This document shows positions 29,943 to 42,494 of a stretch of 64,000 nucleotides of DNA, one piece after another. The notes under the pieces are model-generated. The model had not been told where the DNA came from. It searched no databases and saw only the letters and a program-made list of their open reading frames with translations. Made by a program: the position numbers and the translations under genes. Source of the stretch: Notospermus geniculatus (lineage: Eukaryota; Nemertea; Pilidiophora; Heteronemertea; Lineidae); contig NMRB01000176.1 in assembly GCA_002633025.1 (NCBI GenBank), positions 468,170 through 532,169 of the forward strand. Direction: 5' to 3'. Each line of letters starts with the position of its first letter. Position 1 is the stretch's first letter.

Positions 29943-32886
29943 ACCTCTTTTCTATGACAAAACCCTACAAAAACAATCATCTCTGTCAGTACACGCGATG
30001 TTAAATTTTATAATGGTTTGAGATCTTAATCATAATCAAATTTCTGGTTTTTGTGAAACTTCCATTTTCACCAAAAATTGATGTTTTATTTGATTTTTAC
30101 TGTATCATCCTGAAATATAACTTTATTTCTTGCGAACACCTGTATTATTTCTTTAGAACATTATTGAAACTGCTTCTAACAGAGTTTTGAGGGTCTTTCA
30201 CTGATATTCAACCACTGCATTAGAGATTATCACTTGGATATGATACACACAGCACAAAGGAAAAGATGCCGATCGGTAGAAAACGATTGACAAAATGACA
30301 GCTTGATAGGACATTCGTGGGGTTGCACTGTTGTCCTGTAACGACTCATCGGCCTATTTCGCATACAATCACATCCAGACATGAGAAACTTTGAACAAAC
30401 ACGATATGAGAAGTTGGACTTCGGCAAGGTTATGGGAAAATCAAGACAGCTCTCTCGCACAATGACGAAGGCTCCACATTCATTTCTTGCAATGAGAAGG
30501 AGACAACCATGAAGGACACATAGAAACGTGATTTACATTTCAAGCATAGTCAGAGACATGAGAACAATACAACGAGGAAGGATAACGAACTGCACTTTGG
30601 CTCATAATATTATCAATCAAAACAGGCCAATCCCAATATATTAGGTCAGTACAACACTGTCCCACAAAAATCTGAAGTATTTTGAATGCACCAGTGATTG
30701 TGGAATAAAATCAGGTCGATATGGTTGTATAGTTTTCAACTGAAGTATAATCATGAGATCAACCTGCACATCAAGAATGTGGTTCTTGGTGAATGCACAG
30801 GTGCTTCAGAATGATGTGATGTCCAGTTATTACCACTCTTTCTCAGAAAAATGATAATTATTTCAAAATAGTGGCTATTTAGGCTATTGAAATGGAGACC
30901 GAAATACATAGGCCTATGGTACTTACATGTAGTAACAGGGTACAGGTATTACCATTTCAAGGTGAGAAATTTATTTTGCTTCCAGCCAGCAACTTGTTCC
31001 ATTTATTTATAAATAATAGTAAAATCGATGGCAGTGAGAAAGTGCAATTCACCTACTGAAGAATGCAAGGTTTACAGAATTACCCTCAAAGGTGCAGAGG
31101 TCATACCTTGTACAGCACCAATACATCCATACACAGAATGATGGTAGTTTGATATCTCCCTTGTATTTCAGACACTTTCAATACGCCAGAATTAATATCT
31201 TATAGATACATGTACGTTCATATATAAATTCGTCATTTTATAGCAAGGAACGATCCATACCAGCCGTGGATACCCGTTTTATGTTGAACCAGTCATTCAG
31301 AAGTGATCTTTTGTTGGTGTCTGTGTGATGAAGTCACACGAATCATGCACCATGAAATTATTTCCTTCCATTATAGATATTAGCTTAATACTGATATAAT
31401 TCAAAAGTAGAATGATCCATGTATTTATTCCAGTATTCAGATGACCTCCCTTGTCAGATACGCTAATGGAGAGGAAAAATGTGTCTCGCAGATTGGGGTC
31501 GGCGCTGATCCTTCTATAACGAAAATGTGCTCATCTGATTTGAGGCAAAGATAAACTACATGTATGATGATTAACTCCATATGCAACAATCATAACTTCT
31601 TATTAATTTGTTCGCATAAGAAGTTAAATTTAAATACAAAGATGTTAAGTTTAAATTAAAGTTAAATTTAAATTCAAATATAAAGAAGTTAAATTTAAAT
31701 ATAAATAGAAGAAGATAAATTTGCGAAATTCGGAGACGACTTTACTTTTACCATCATTTTGTGTGTCGGCATTTTTTGTGCTCTATGTTGGATATCTTAT
31801 TTGTTCAAGTAATTCATCCTAATCACCACACCTATGAACTAATAACTGTGACAAACACAGGAGAAATTCAGTTGTTTTCGGAGAGACCACTTCTTGGGCC
31901 TGCATTTGAAGTCTATACGCATACAAAAAGAACAAATGGTATAGTGTATGTAACCATGGCGATCAGTTGGACAATGGTTCGTTAATAGACTATAATCTAA
32001 TGATCAGGTGATGGTGGATTCAACAACGCTGCGCAGTCATTGTTTCAAAGTCATTCTTTTCTTAGACCTACACGGCTTAATTCTTAATTAACTAGAATCT
32101 CGGTAGTGATACCCCTAGCCACTAATACAACAGTAAAACTAGTGTACAGAGCTTTCTATCCAGCAGCTACACTGTTCAGCTTCAGCTACAGAGTTCAGCT
32201 TCAAGAATGACACCCATGCTCACCCCATCATGAAGAAAGGTTTAATTTTGGTTTCAGATCCACAGTTTATGGGGTGTTACCCGTGTCGATGGAGGAACGT
32301 ATTATCGGTGTTAGATATGTAGATTGCAAATCTCCCTAATTGACTGTGTTAGGGGCACATCATTAGATTTCAAAAAGAAACAAATGAACCTGTTTGGGGT
32401 TACATCTCCGTCAGATATACATGTAGGTGGGGCCTAATAATGATACTGCACCATTGGCTCTACCTGAGATATCTTTTCATTCGTTTTGTTTCGCATTTCT
32501 CATCTCATGACGTCAGTTCCTGCGGAGGCCATCATGATTGACAGAATCGACAGAAATAGGATAGCATTAGAAACCAAATCATTCCATTAGTGGAATAAGA
32601 AGATCCAATAACGATTGGCGCTTTCCTATTGGATTTAGGACATACGTCTGTATGAAAGAGAGATGGCCGTCAACAGTCTGAAGAGAAATAGCACCCAGGA
32701 TGTACAATTAGATGGGATGACTGGCAGATGGTAACAAGATACATCACCAATGATAAGAATCACGCGCTGTCACATTAGAACATCATTTACTGCCAAAATA
32801 ATTGGCATTATTTAATCTTAATGTTTGATATTAGGACCTGGAAGGAACTACATGTATTTCAATTTCACAACCATAGTTCATCCCAC
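29943..32886. other. Spacer without recognised gene
   Basis: A/T-rich. It holds a ttaaatttaaat-rich tract (31,618-31,712) that runs into the second fragment of the gttggggtcgaaaa repeat (31,712-31,800). No exon or RNA gene was recognised. Confidence 0.4.
31618..31712. repeat. A/T-rich simple repeat
   Basis: Repeated gaagttaaatttaaat words, four to five imperfect units. Confidence 0.7.
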
Positions 32887-32888
32887 CT

Positions 32889-33130
32889 AGGACCAGGGGC
32901 CTGTTTCATAAAGTGACTTTAAGATACCTTTAACCAAATGGAAAATGCATTGAAATTAATGGTACCATTAGCTTAAAGTCACTTTATGAAACAGGCTCCA
33001 GGGGTAGCGAGCATAAAGGGGTCGTAACCCTACGTCTGGCCTAAGCCAGGCGTAGTGCTCGTTGTGGCCCTTGCACTACGTCTGGTTTAGGCCTGACGTA
33101 GGGTTACGACCTCTTTATGCTCGCTACCCC
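32889..33130. mobile_element. Foldback with GGACCAGGGGTAGCGAGC ends, interrupted
   Basis: The arms ggggtagcgagcataaag (33,001 on) and ctttatgctcgctacccc (ending 33,130) pair almost perfectly around a gctcgttgtggccc loop. The outermost bases ggaccagggg of the left arm (from 32,890) are separated from the rest by the element at 32,896-32,999. The right arm keeps the intact cccctggtcc. This shows insertion of one palindromic element into another. Confidence 0.8.
32896..32999. mobile_element. MITE with GGGGCCTGTTTCATAAAG ends, inserted in another foldback
   Basis: A 104-bp inverted repeat. The ends are ggggcctgtttcataaagtg and cactttatgaaacaggctcc. Near-identical relatives are at 55,883-55,990 and 62,890-62,997. 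Confidence 0.85.
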
Positions 33131-33561
33131 TGGTCCCTGCACGATCCCAGGATGATCAGCAAAATGTACCTCTCTGGAAATAAAGCAATGCACATGTAAC
33201 ATAACACAAATGTTATTTTTTTGTTCTACCAGCGTCAACTTTTCAATGCTAGCCTCTATCAAAACCTTCAAAACTTCATCTCTGCTTTAATGGTTCTAGA
33301 GTGCGCTCATTTCTCCAAACTGCTGCTAATGCATGTTCCATTTCAACCCTAATTCCCTGTCATCAAGGACTGTTCTGAGGAGATGATGATCATCTTGAAA
33401 TGTAGCAGAAAATCTACAGCTTTAATAAGTGGGTGCTTTATAAAGCAATGTTTTAAATGTGATTTTACTTGCACTCGCTGACATGTGGAGTAACAGTCGA
33501 TGTACCGGCAGAATCAGTGATGGAGGTGGATCTCATAAACACCAAACAACTACATGTATTA

Positions 33562-33800
33562 AGGGCCTTGGGCCGTATGCACAAAACATCTTAAGTGTAA
33601 AATTCCCCTTATCTTTTGCTTGAAACAATAGTTTAAGAGGAATTTTACACTTAAGATGTTTTGTGCATACGGCCCCCATATTCAAAAAGGGTGTTTAAGA
33701 CTTAGACGCGTGTAACTTCACTAAAGGCACACACTTTCGCCATGCATTTGACGAAGTTACACACGTCTAAGTCTTAAACACCGTTTATGAATTTGGCCCT
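33562..33800. mobile_element. Foldback with AGGGCC ends, interrupted
   Basis: The right arm ends gtcttaaacaccgtttatga atttggccct (33,771-33,800). Its complement is found as agggcc at 33,562 and then, after an intervening element, as attcaaaaagggtgtttaagac from 33,681. Outside, TAA is seen at both edges. Confidence 0.75.
33570..33675. mobile_element. MITE with GGGCCGTATGCACAAAAC ends, inserted in another foldback
   Basis: A 106-bp inverted repeat: gggccgtatgcacaaaacat and atgttttgtgcatacggccc. The core cttaagtgtaaaattcc also pairs. A diverged relative is at 58,039-58,143. Confidence 0.88.
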
Positions 33801-34007
33801 AATTGATTAATCTGCCACATCGAGATATACTTCGTCAGAACTACAAATGTAATAAAAAATTGTAAGTGTTAGGCCTACATGATTGTACTCCTAAATGGAG
33901 TTTCGTTATTTTTTCTATCCAAGCAACGTTTTTCTGTACATGATTGATTGTGTCGTTGAATTTTTTTTGTTTTGTAGGTTCGATACTGATAAACATGTAA
34001 GTTGACA

Positions 34008-34131
34008 ATGGGTTATAAGAATAAAAGCCAGCGAATGTTTTTACTTCAGATTTGTACAGCATAGCGTAGTACATTTGTACTGCAAAATCCAAGTAAAAGC
34101 ATTTACTAGTCTTTATTCATATGAACCAATA
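34008..34131. mobile_element. Single copy of the atatgaata/gcttttactt MITE
   Basis: The ends ggttataagaataaaagcc and tttattcatatgaacc pair, as do tttttacttcagatttgta and tgcaaaatccaagtaaaa. Same family as the dimer at 29,699-29,942. Confidence 0.75.
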
Positions 34132-34958
34132 AACATACATACCCTGGCCCCCAACTATTAGCCCTTCTATACCTGGCAGCACCATTCTGAAATTTTAGCA
34201 TCTTGGAATATCGGACAGTGGATAACAAATGATGTTAGCAAGGGAATATCATCCAGCACTGTCAGGTGACCTTTTCGTATCCCACATCAGTGCAGCCCTG
34301 TTTAGAGTCCAGTATACATAAGATCGTATCAGACAGCTTCTACATCTCCTGATTTCGCTATCAGGTGATTTTTTTGATAGTCCTGCACAAAATTCACTTC
34401 AACATATAAGGATCATAAATTCGAAAGTCACGGTCTAAAAAGGAATGAAGAAACCACATATAATCCAAAATACGTGAATTCCTGAACCGTCACTAAATGT
34501 ACACTGAGAATGCCCAGTCCTGTTCTCTTCTTTCATGTACAAATTACATATATATTGTACATGTAGGCCTATGTACATATGCAATACTTTATATGCGGCA
34601 CTGAATACATGAATTCACGAATCGAGCCATTAGTAAAACATTCCAATGCGTGGACACTTCTAAGCCTAATTCTATTCTGACATGTCATTGTAAAAGTTTG
34701 CTGTCCACCTAAGCTTTTCTTTAATCTTCTCTTTCTTGGCAGCTGTTCGTTCACTGTGCCTGGCATCATGCTGGCATCAAGGCATAATTAAGCCTAAAAC
34801 AATTAGGATATTCTAAGGACGGCTTGACACTTCGACAACGATGGCAAATTACAGCAGCGGGTATACTTTGAGTTTACCCAAGCTTGTAGAAATTAGTGGA
34901 AGTAACCAAACATGATTAAAAAGTAAAAACGAATATAATTGAAGCAACACTGGTAAAA

Positions 34959-35255
34959 ATGTTTACATCAGTTTCTGGAGGAAGATATCACGAGGAGGAG
35001 GAGGAAGTGCCTTCCATGGAAGAGAGCTATGCTTTGGCAAAATCAGCAGTTGCCACAGGAAGAGTTATTGTGAGAGATGTTGTAAAACAGTTACTGTTCT
35101 TTAGGGCATTTTATAAAACTACGAGCATGATGTTAAAAGCAACTGGTAGTCATAGTCGGAAATCATGTGAAGTCCAGTCCACCAAGCCCTTTTGTCAACA
35201 ATTCATTTCTGACGCTGTTGCCTGCCCGGGAAGGCCTCCAGGCTGTGTAATCTAA
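34959..35255 (+). other. Unassigned 98-codon ORF
   Basis: Starts MFTSVSGGRY, then an acidic run of five Glu, then EESYALAKSAVATGRVIVRD. The first half has a more protein-like composition than most ORFs here and could be an exon preceded by the acceptor-like ttacatcag. The second half looks random. No domain recognised, and no matching donor that I trust. Confidence 0.15.
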
Positions 35256-35659
35256 AGGGGTGGTATTTTTCTATGTTATTTGCTCTCACCTAATCTCACG
35301 CGAATTGAGTTAGCGGTTCAATATTTGAGTATTATACTGCCAGAAGAGACAAGACCTAGGGAACTGAATACTACGACTTTAAATTTTCGGGAAGAGATAG
35401 GGCCTAGTCATTTATAGGACAGAGGGATCATAGAGACACAGAATCCCTTACAGGCTACAGTTGAAATCCATCAATGATTTATTAAGTACAGCTCGCTGGT
35501 CTTTTTGGTATGTGACAGTGCAATTATGTGCAAGACCATCTCTGTGAATATTCCTTCTTTAAAAAGTAAATGCGTGGGATCTACCAAGTAGTGGGTCACC
35601 TTTAGAAATGGATAGACCAAATCTGACTTTCATGTTTGACTTAAAACAGCAGGATATCG

Positions 35660-35914
35660 TTGATAACAGGCCAATTACCAAAAGAAGAGCTAAGTAGATT
35701 TTACATGGTTATACTATTCGCCTTAACAATGTCCAAAAATGCATTTTTAGGGACAGAACCTGATATAATTGGGTCGATCGATCATGATCTGTCAGAAGAG
35801 TATCACCAAAACCTGGACTTTGCAGAAAAGAAGGCAGGTTTGTTTGCAGGCTTTGCCATCGAGGTCCAACGACGGCTTGAGAGGAAGGACAACTTCATTG
35901 TGACATGGTGCTGA
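35660..35914 (+). other. Unassigned 84-codon ORF, possible exon or gene remnant
   Basis: Reads through DLSEEYHQNLDFAEKKAG and FAIEVQRRLERKDNFIV, a helical, charged, protein-like composition ending TGA. The first codon is TTG, so a true start, if any, is not visible. It would need an upstream exon; gcatttttag at about 35,750 could be an acceptor. Family not recognised. It lies about 700 bases after the ORF at 34,959 on the same strand, and the two could be parts of one gene or pseudogene. Confidence 0.2.
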
Positions 35915-38900
35915 GGACTCCATACTATCCTTAGACGATTTTTTTTTAGAGTTTCTTCTACAACAGATTGGAAAAACATTTGTGTTGGCGTTTTGTTGGC
36001 TGTGAAAGTTTCTAGTGAGCGGGAAAGGTGGTAGTTCGATCCACTTGTATTTTAAAGAAATGTATCTGGTCTGCTGCTCATTGGATCTTTTGATAGAAGG
36101 ATCTCGCTCATCCCAACTTGGGTCAAATACTTTTTCTCCTAGAAATTAAGGCTGCCCTCCTTCTGACCCATTGTCATATATTTTCACCAGAAATCTGAAG
36201 TTCTTATTGCTGCTTTGGCACAGAGCCCGCAATCCTATTATCACATGATATTCAGGCCAGTGGCTAATACGGTATTAATCTAAAAATCCACAAGGAATTC
36301 ACGCTTGATGTACATCATACCCGTGGGCGTGATTGTATCAAAAAAGAAATACTGGGGGTCGTTGGACGCACTGCTAATGCAAAAATATGGAAATTCGGCG
36401 AAATAAAGCAGCATTTAGGGAATACTGCTGGTTTATATTCCCTGCCATTTTGGTTCTATGGGGTAGCTAGTTTCATGGGATCGCAGCTGCATAGTGATAT
36501 ACATGTACTTCACTTTTTCATGAATACCAAGGCATGTCTGGGAATGGTTTAGCGTCAGCTCCCATTCCTCTCTTGCTGTTTGCTACAAGATTTGCAACAG
36601 ATAAACAACATTCGGTACTCTTTCAACTAATTTCCGGGTGATGACCAAAGGACCTACAATGGAGACATAAATCCTGAATCCTTCGTATAGCTAGGCAAAC
36701 TAAATCTGTACTTGTTTCCAACTGACAATAAATAATGAGCATCTATGGACTTACCCTCGACCAACTGACAAATCAATGTAGTCATCATCCGACACTATTT
36801 CCATGTTTAGAAATCTTCACCAGTTCTATACATTAAAAGTTAAGATATTTCATAATTCCTCTAAGACACATGTCACCAGCCAAAGTTGTATCCGAAATTA
36901 AAATGGATCTCTGCTAATGGTGAAAGCGATCACAAGTCGAATTTTTCATTTTGTTGTTCAACCTGCCATAATTATGACGTCCATTCCCCATGAGACTGAA
37001 TATACACCGACTCTTCCCATTCTATCCGAAAGGCCTCTACATTTTCTATTTAAATTTAATGACATGAAGGCCAACCGAATATAGAAACGTCCAATATAAC
37101 GTCTACTTCAAAATAAGCAACATGCTTGATTGAAGTCCATTAAGTGCCCCCTATCTAGTAGAGCCTATACACATAAGTAAGCCTATGCTAAAGAATAGGC
37201 ATGTCATCGGTGCAATACGTATGATAATACATATCCCGTAATAACTAGGCCTATTGAGAAGTCGGGGGCAGATAAACACTGCTTGAAAACACGACACAGA
37301 AAGCTCTATGAATAGGCCCAACTATGATCAAATAATGTCAATGACAATCAAATAAGAGTGACTTCAAGACCTCTACCATTAAAATATTGTACGAACACGA
37401 GCAGGTACTCCACGCGATATATCGTCAGTAATCTATAATATTGACAATGCATTCCAGTCTTTAAGGGTCAACTGCATTTTTGAAGACATGATTTCGAAAC
37501 TTCCAGTATAAGGTTGAATACACCACGACTAAAAAAAATTTTTCAACTTATGTCAACCAGCCAGTGAGATTTTTCAGCGCAATTGGGGAAATGAAAATTA
37601 ACCAAAAATTTGTCCCTTTGGGGCATGACTGAACGTCATGATGCACAAAATATACTGCAGAAGACATTTTACTTCTGTCTTAAATGTTGTTAAATGAACG
37701 TAAGTAAACTTTGAGACAATCCCCATCAGGCATATTATCTGACAAAATGCAAAATGGCACACTCGTAATCTTAAGAGGATTCACTCAACTTCTCCTTTGG
37801 CAAGCAATTACTAACATTATCAAAAGGCAGTAATTGTTTTTCGTATGATTCATCTAAAATAAATCCATTATTAAATATTTTCAATTGTCAAATATCATCT
37901 AGCCTACTTCTGAATCATTTCCATACCATAACACTTGCCTGAACTTGTTGACACCAGTACACGCGCATGAGAGCAAATTTTGAGGAAATGGTCTCAATAT
38001 TGAATATAAGATCACAGGTTTCTTACAAATTCTGCAGGTTTGAGGAAATGAGGGTTAAGAATAATGGACAAGGCGCCGATCGTATCTTATGTCAGGTGTT
38101 TAGCATTCTTGCCAAGTAGTCCAATAATAGCTTACACTGCTTATTTGGAAAATCGCACCCTGGTGATATGCGATAGGAGGCTCAGGAGCAGAAACGAGAT
38201 GTCTAATTTGTACCACCAGCACCAGATATGGCCCTCAGGATGTCCATTTCGGGAGATGTTTGTCTGCATTGCGGTGTCTGCATCATGAACAACTGGCAAC
38301 TCAGGCCACATGAAGCCAATATTGAATAGAAAAAGAGGAGCAACAGGCAAATCACAAGACAACGGGAGCCAAAAGTGTAAAAAAACTGTTAAATGGAGAA
38401 CGTACAGATGCGACATACATGCATATAGTGACGTGGTCAAGCCAGCTCTGCCTGAGCATCTCTAAGCTCTCCAAGTAATCCATGAATGCGTGTACTATTG
38501 ACATTCGGATCCAAAACTAACAAATAATGTTAGGTTCTTCGAGAAATTGCTATTTGTTTCTTCAGTGAAGCGAATTCATTTGTGTGTATTTTTGAATTTT
38601 CTTTTTTTGTTGGTGTCGCTGGCCTTATAGGCATTCTAACCACAAAAATCATCACACTTTTAGCATTGTTCAATCTTGTCCTTGACTTTTCCTCTCCTCG
38701 CCCGTTTCCTCTCACATAATCTATTGACTATTGATGCATATTCAAATCATTTGGGGTCAAAGCGTGTCGCGAATAAAAAAAATCAATTATTTTACCGGCC
38801 TCGAGGTTTTTGTACGATTTTTAGTGAAATTTTCGACGTTATTTTTGAGGACGGCTTCTGATTGGTCATATTGAATCACATGATCTCAGCGGCACATTAT

Positions 38901-41486
38901 GCTTCAGTAAAAAATGGCCGACATCCTTTTCACCACTTGACAAGTTCGACGCGCTGTGATACCATTACTAACCCTTCATCAGGTAACCACACTTTTAACT
39001 CATTCTTTTATTTGTAGCAACAGTTCCCGTGCCTAATTGATAACTAAAATCATTCAAATACATGTACATGTACGTAGATTCGAACAGTCTTGTTGAGCAT
39101 TCCTCATCGGTGCGTATACTCCCGAGCACTGGGGTGTACATCGATCGTGTGTGTATGGATGAACTGGATCACCATAATAAACGTGTGCTGCTATGCAAGC
39201 CTGGTTCATCTGGCCATCGGTGGTGGCTCTAACTTATATTTACTGCCCCTCGGCCTCATGCCAGCGAACCGTTGTTTTACAATGAGTAGAATTTTGTAGG
39301 GGTTAAATATTGGCAAACCTAAGGAGCAGAAAGCTATTCCTGTCGCATATTTGAACAGTATGGGACAATGTGACAACAGGTGGGATGCAAAGTCATTAGC
39401 TTTGTGCCAAGAACTCCATTCAGTGACGATGTCCCTCTCATCCGCCACTTTCCTGGCTTCATTTCCTCACGGAGCGATTCATCAATATTGATGGCTTGTT
39501 CCAAAATGTCATCGTGTCCTTTGAAGGTTTTCATCAATGTCATAATGAAGGGGATCAGCGATCAAAGGCAGAATTTCGAAGTGATTAATCAGTTTCACAG
39601 ATAGACTAAATTTCTCATTTACAGAGTGGCGTTGTTTAATTCCCTTGGCAGAACTACATGTAGATCTACACATAAGAAATGGGTACTATACCTTTATTGA
39701 AAAAAGCAATACTTCCAGAGAATGTCAAAATAATTTAAAGCAGAAATATCAAGATTTCAAATTAATACCATCAAAGGATACAACTCAATTCTAAGATTCC
39801 CTGTCAAATTGTTCATGTTATATGAAGATTTGAAATGTCAACCGTACCCCCACCCCCTTGTTGAGCTCTTGAATAGACAGAAAACAGACATTCGTGTGGC
39901 TATAATGTCTGATCTTATTATTCCCACCAGCTTGGCAGTATGCTAGGAGTTGATAGAGCAACAGCTAAAGGTCTACAGAAGCACCCTGAGCAAACAGGAA
40001 GCCTGGAGACTGCGCTGTGACAAACACTATTACATTACTGAAGGGGCATTGAAGCCTAAAATCTCAAACTACCACCCTGAAGGCTGTTGACAGAAGTCTG
40101 ATGTACCCCGGAAGGGTGCCATTAGACTAAAAGAAATCAAAGGTCTTCACCCGTTGATGGCTGTTGACCGTCACGATCTAAACATGCTTCATTTCCGTGG
40201 TATATTTGACAAGCTAGATTGAAATACATGTTTGTCTCAGATCAAATATGGTACTTCTCGGTTCTTCTGTGGAAATATCTGACGTTTTAAGGATGATTTC
40301 GTACTCTAGGCTCGGCTGACGTCGTTGCTGACTGATTGCCCTTAGGGGAATAGGCTTCTGGCGAACTGCAAACTGAAACTCATCAAGATGACATGACTAT
40401 CTTTAAGCTTTATTTGCCATCAAACAACAGATACGTGATGGTAGATTGCATGAACCCGATATGTCCTTTAATGAGGACAATTTGGAGGGGCATTGAACAT
40501 GTTCATCTCGTTGGCGTTTTTGTTTTCGTGCATGTTCAAATTTCTTACAGCCTACCAGTGTTCTCCACAGGTTTTCTTAAGGTGGGCTGGTACCCCTGAA
40601 TTCCAGGATTTCCGATTTCTTTGCAAATTAAAGACATAGGACGGTCACCAATTTAAGGTGGAGAGGGGCAAATAGAAAACCATTACAAAATTGGACTGTA
40701 AGGTAGGGTGGCTACTTTAAGGTAGGGTGGTAAAATGCCAAGGTAGGGTGGGCCACCCAAGTAAAAACCCATACGAAGAACACTCTGGTCTACATTGCAT
40801 CAGAAGCAATTTTCTAGGGTCTCACTCAGGTTATGACACTTGCTCCGCTTGTTTAAATTTACCCTGAATCCAAATCCCGAAAAACATCGCCTCCAGTTAA
40901 CAACTCGCTTCCCATATTTTCAAAACGGCGGTTACATTGTCAAGAAATCCATTTCTCTTGCATGAGTAATATCTTTTCGGTAATCCAAAGGGATGGGCGT
41001 TGCTATCAGCAGCTATTTAAATCCTCTTAGTCACGAAACCAATCAAAAACTGGCATGACTAGAATGGAAATTCAGTCATCTATACACACATCTACCGACT
41101 GGCTGACAACAAGAAGAAGCTGGTCTAGCCACATTTCTTTTCTTTACTTGCACGCTTTGGTTCGAGACTACTGTACTAATAGTAGTGAGGTTTCGCAAAT
41201 CTGACGAAAGACGAAGTACGAAATACGAAATTGGATTTCATTTCCATGACGTAAGTGTATTTCAGGAGATGGTTCCTACCACTGATGTCCCTGCCGCCAG
41301 TGCGTCTTTTAGCATATCATGTAAGACCGAGAGAGTTATGGTGCATCTTGAATTTTTAAATTTCCATTTCGAATCTACCAATTGGAAACGAAAGATAAAT
41401 TTCAAAGTTTATTATACACCGTAACTCTATCGGTCTAACGCCATACTAAAAGACGCTCTTGCAGCAGACGATATTTATGGGCTCTA

Positions 41487-41702
41487 GGAATATTCGTCCC
41501 CGGATAATTCGTCTCCAGAAAATTTGTCCCTGGAAAATTAGTCTCCGGGAAACTCGTCCCTGAGGAAAATTCGTCTCCAAGGAAAATTTGTCCCCGGAAA
41601 ATTAGAACCTGGAAAATTCGTCCCGAAGGATAATTTTTCCTCGGAAAATTCGTCTCTGAGGAAAATTCATCCCCGAGGAAAATTCGTCCCTGAGGAAAAT
41701 TC
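41487..41702. repeat. Minisatellite, unit about 16-18 bp (ggaaaattcgtccc)
   Basis: About 13 imperfect units of ggaaaattcgtccctga, varying in length by one to three bases. Inside the enlarged foldback. The overlapping minus-strand ORF of 89 codons is a product of the repeat. Confidence 0.9.
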
Positions 41703-41943
41703 ACTTCCTATCAAACTCTCTCATTGATGTCAACTTTCTCCCCAAACCAACCACATTGGAATTCAGTTCCAATCAAACTAGACCATCTTCAAGTGGCCTG
41801 TTATTTTAATACACAAATGTAATGGCTGATATTCATAAAAGCTAGCAAACGCTTATACTTCAGGTTTTGTAGTATATTTACATTGAACCTCGCTGTGCAG
41901 TCCGGCAACATCTCAGCGCGACCCAATGTGGAAGTTAGGAAAT

Positions 41944-42044
41944 TGACAGAGAGGAGTCGACAGAGGAGACAACAGAGCAGTCGACAGAGGGGACGACAGA
42001 GGAGACGACAGAGGACACGACAGAGGAGTCGACAGAGGGGACGA
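41944..42044. repeat. 12-bp minisatellite (gacagaggagwc), block 1
   Basis: About eight units of gacagaggagtc/gacagaggagac with single-base variants. Being a multiple of 3, it keeps open frames (Arg-Gln-rich on one frame, Thr-Glu-rich on another). Confidence 0.92.
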
Positions 42045-42045
42045 C

Positions 42046-42246
42046 ATCATCATCATGGAGAATGGCCATCATCATCATGGAGAATGGCCATCATCATCAT
42101 GGAGAATGGCCATCATCATCATGGAGAATGGCCATCATCATCATGGAGAATGGCAATCATCATCAGGGAGAATGACAATCATCATCATGGAGAATGACAA
42201 TCATCATCATGGAGAATGACCATCATCATCATGGAGAATGGCCATG
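42046..42246. repeat. 22-bp minisatellite (catcatcat + ggagaatggc)
   Basis: About nine units of four cat triplets, ggagaatg and a variable gc/ac ending. Because 22 is not a multiple of 3, the frame rotates every unit and the three-unit peptide pattern repeats every 22 residues. Sandwiched between two blocks of the 12-bp repeat. Confidence 0.92.
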
Positions 42247-42250
42247 GGGA

Positions 42251-42428
42251 ACGACAGAGGATGTGACAGAGGAGTCGACAGAGGAGACGACAGAGGGGGC
42301 GACAGACGAGTCGACAGAGGAGACGACAGAGGCGTCGACAGAGGGGACGACAGAGGAGACGACAGAGGAGTCGAAAGAGGGGATGACAGAGGAGACGACA
42401 GAGGAGACGACAGATGGGACGACAGAGG
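42251..42428. repeat. 12-bp minisatellite (gacagaggagwc), block 2
   Basis: About fifteen units of the same 12-bp repeat as block 1. The same strand and unit suggest that the 22-bp array grew inside a formerly continuous 12-bp array. Confidence 0.92.
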
Positions 42429-42494
42429 AATTTGGTATTTCTTACTTCGTTTTTCGTCAGATTTGCAAAACCTCACTATTGCGAAACCTCCCTA

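Larger units (their letters stand above)
34132..41184. other. Long stretch without confident gene
   Basis: No tandem array, palindrome or conserved domain was recognised apart from two unassigned ORFs near 35.0 and 35.7 kb and a cluster of aaggtagggtgg words at 40,655-40,755. Confidence 0.35.
41185..42476. mobile_element. TA-flanked foldback enlarged by minisatellites
   Basis: Flanked by TA (41,183-41,184 and 42,477-42,478). The ends gtgaggtttcgcaaatctg and cagatttgcaaaacctcac and the next 30-40 bases match the element at 21,072-21,463, whose interior appears here in reverse. Where the shorter element has about 60 bases before its terminal arm, this one carries about 970 bases of tandem repeats (41,487-41,702; 41,944-42,044; 42,046-42,246; 42,251-42,428). 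Just outside, gcgaaacctccc plus TA (42,481-42,494) looks like the stranded end of a sister element. Confidence 0.85.
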
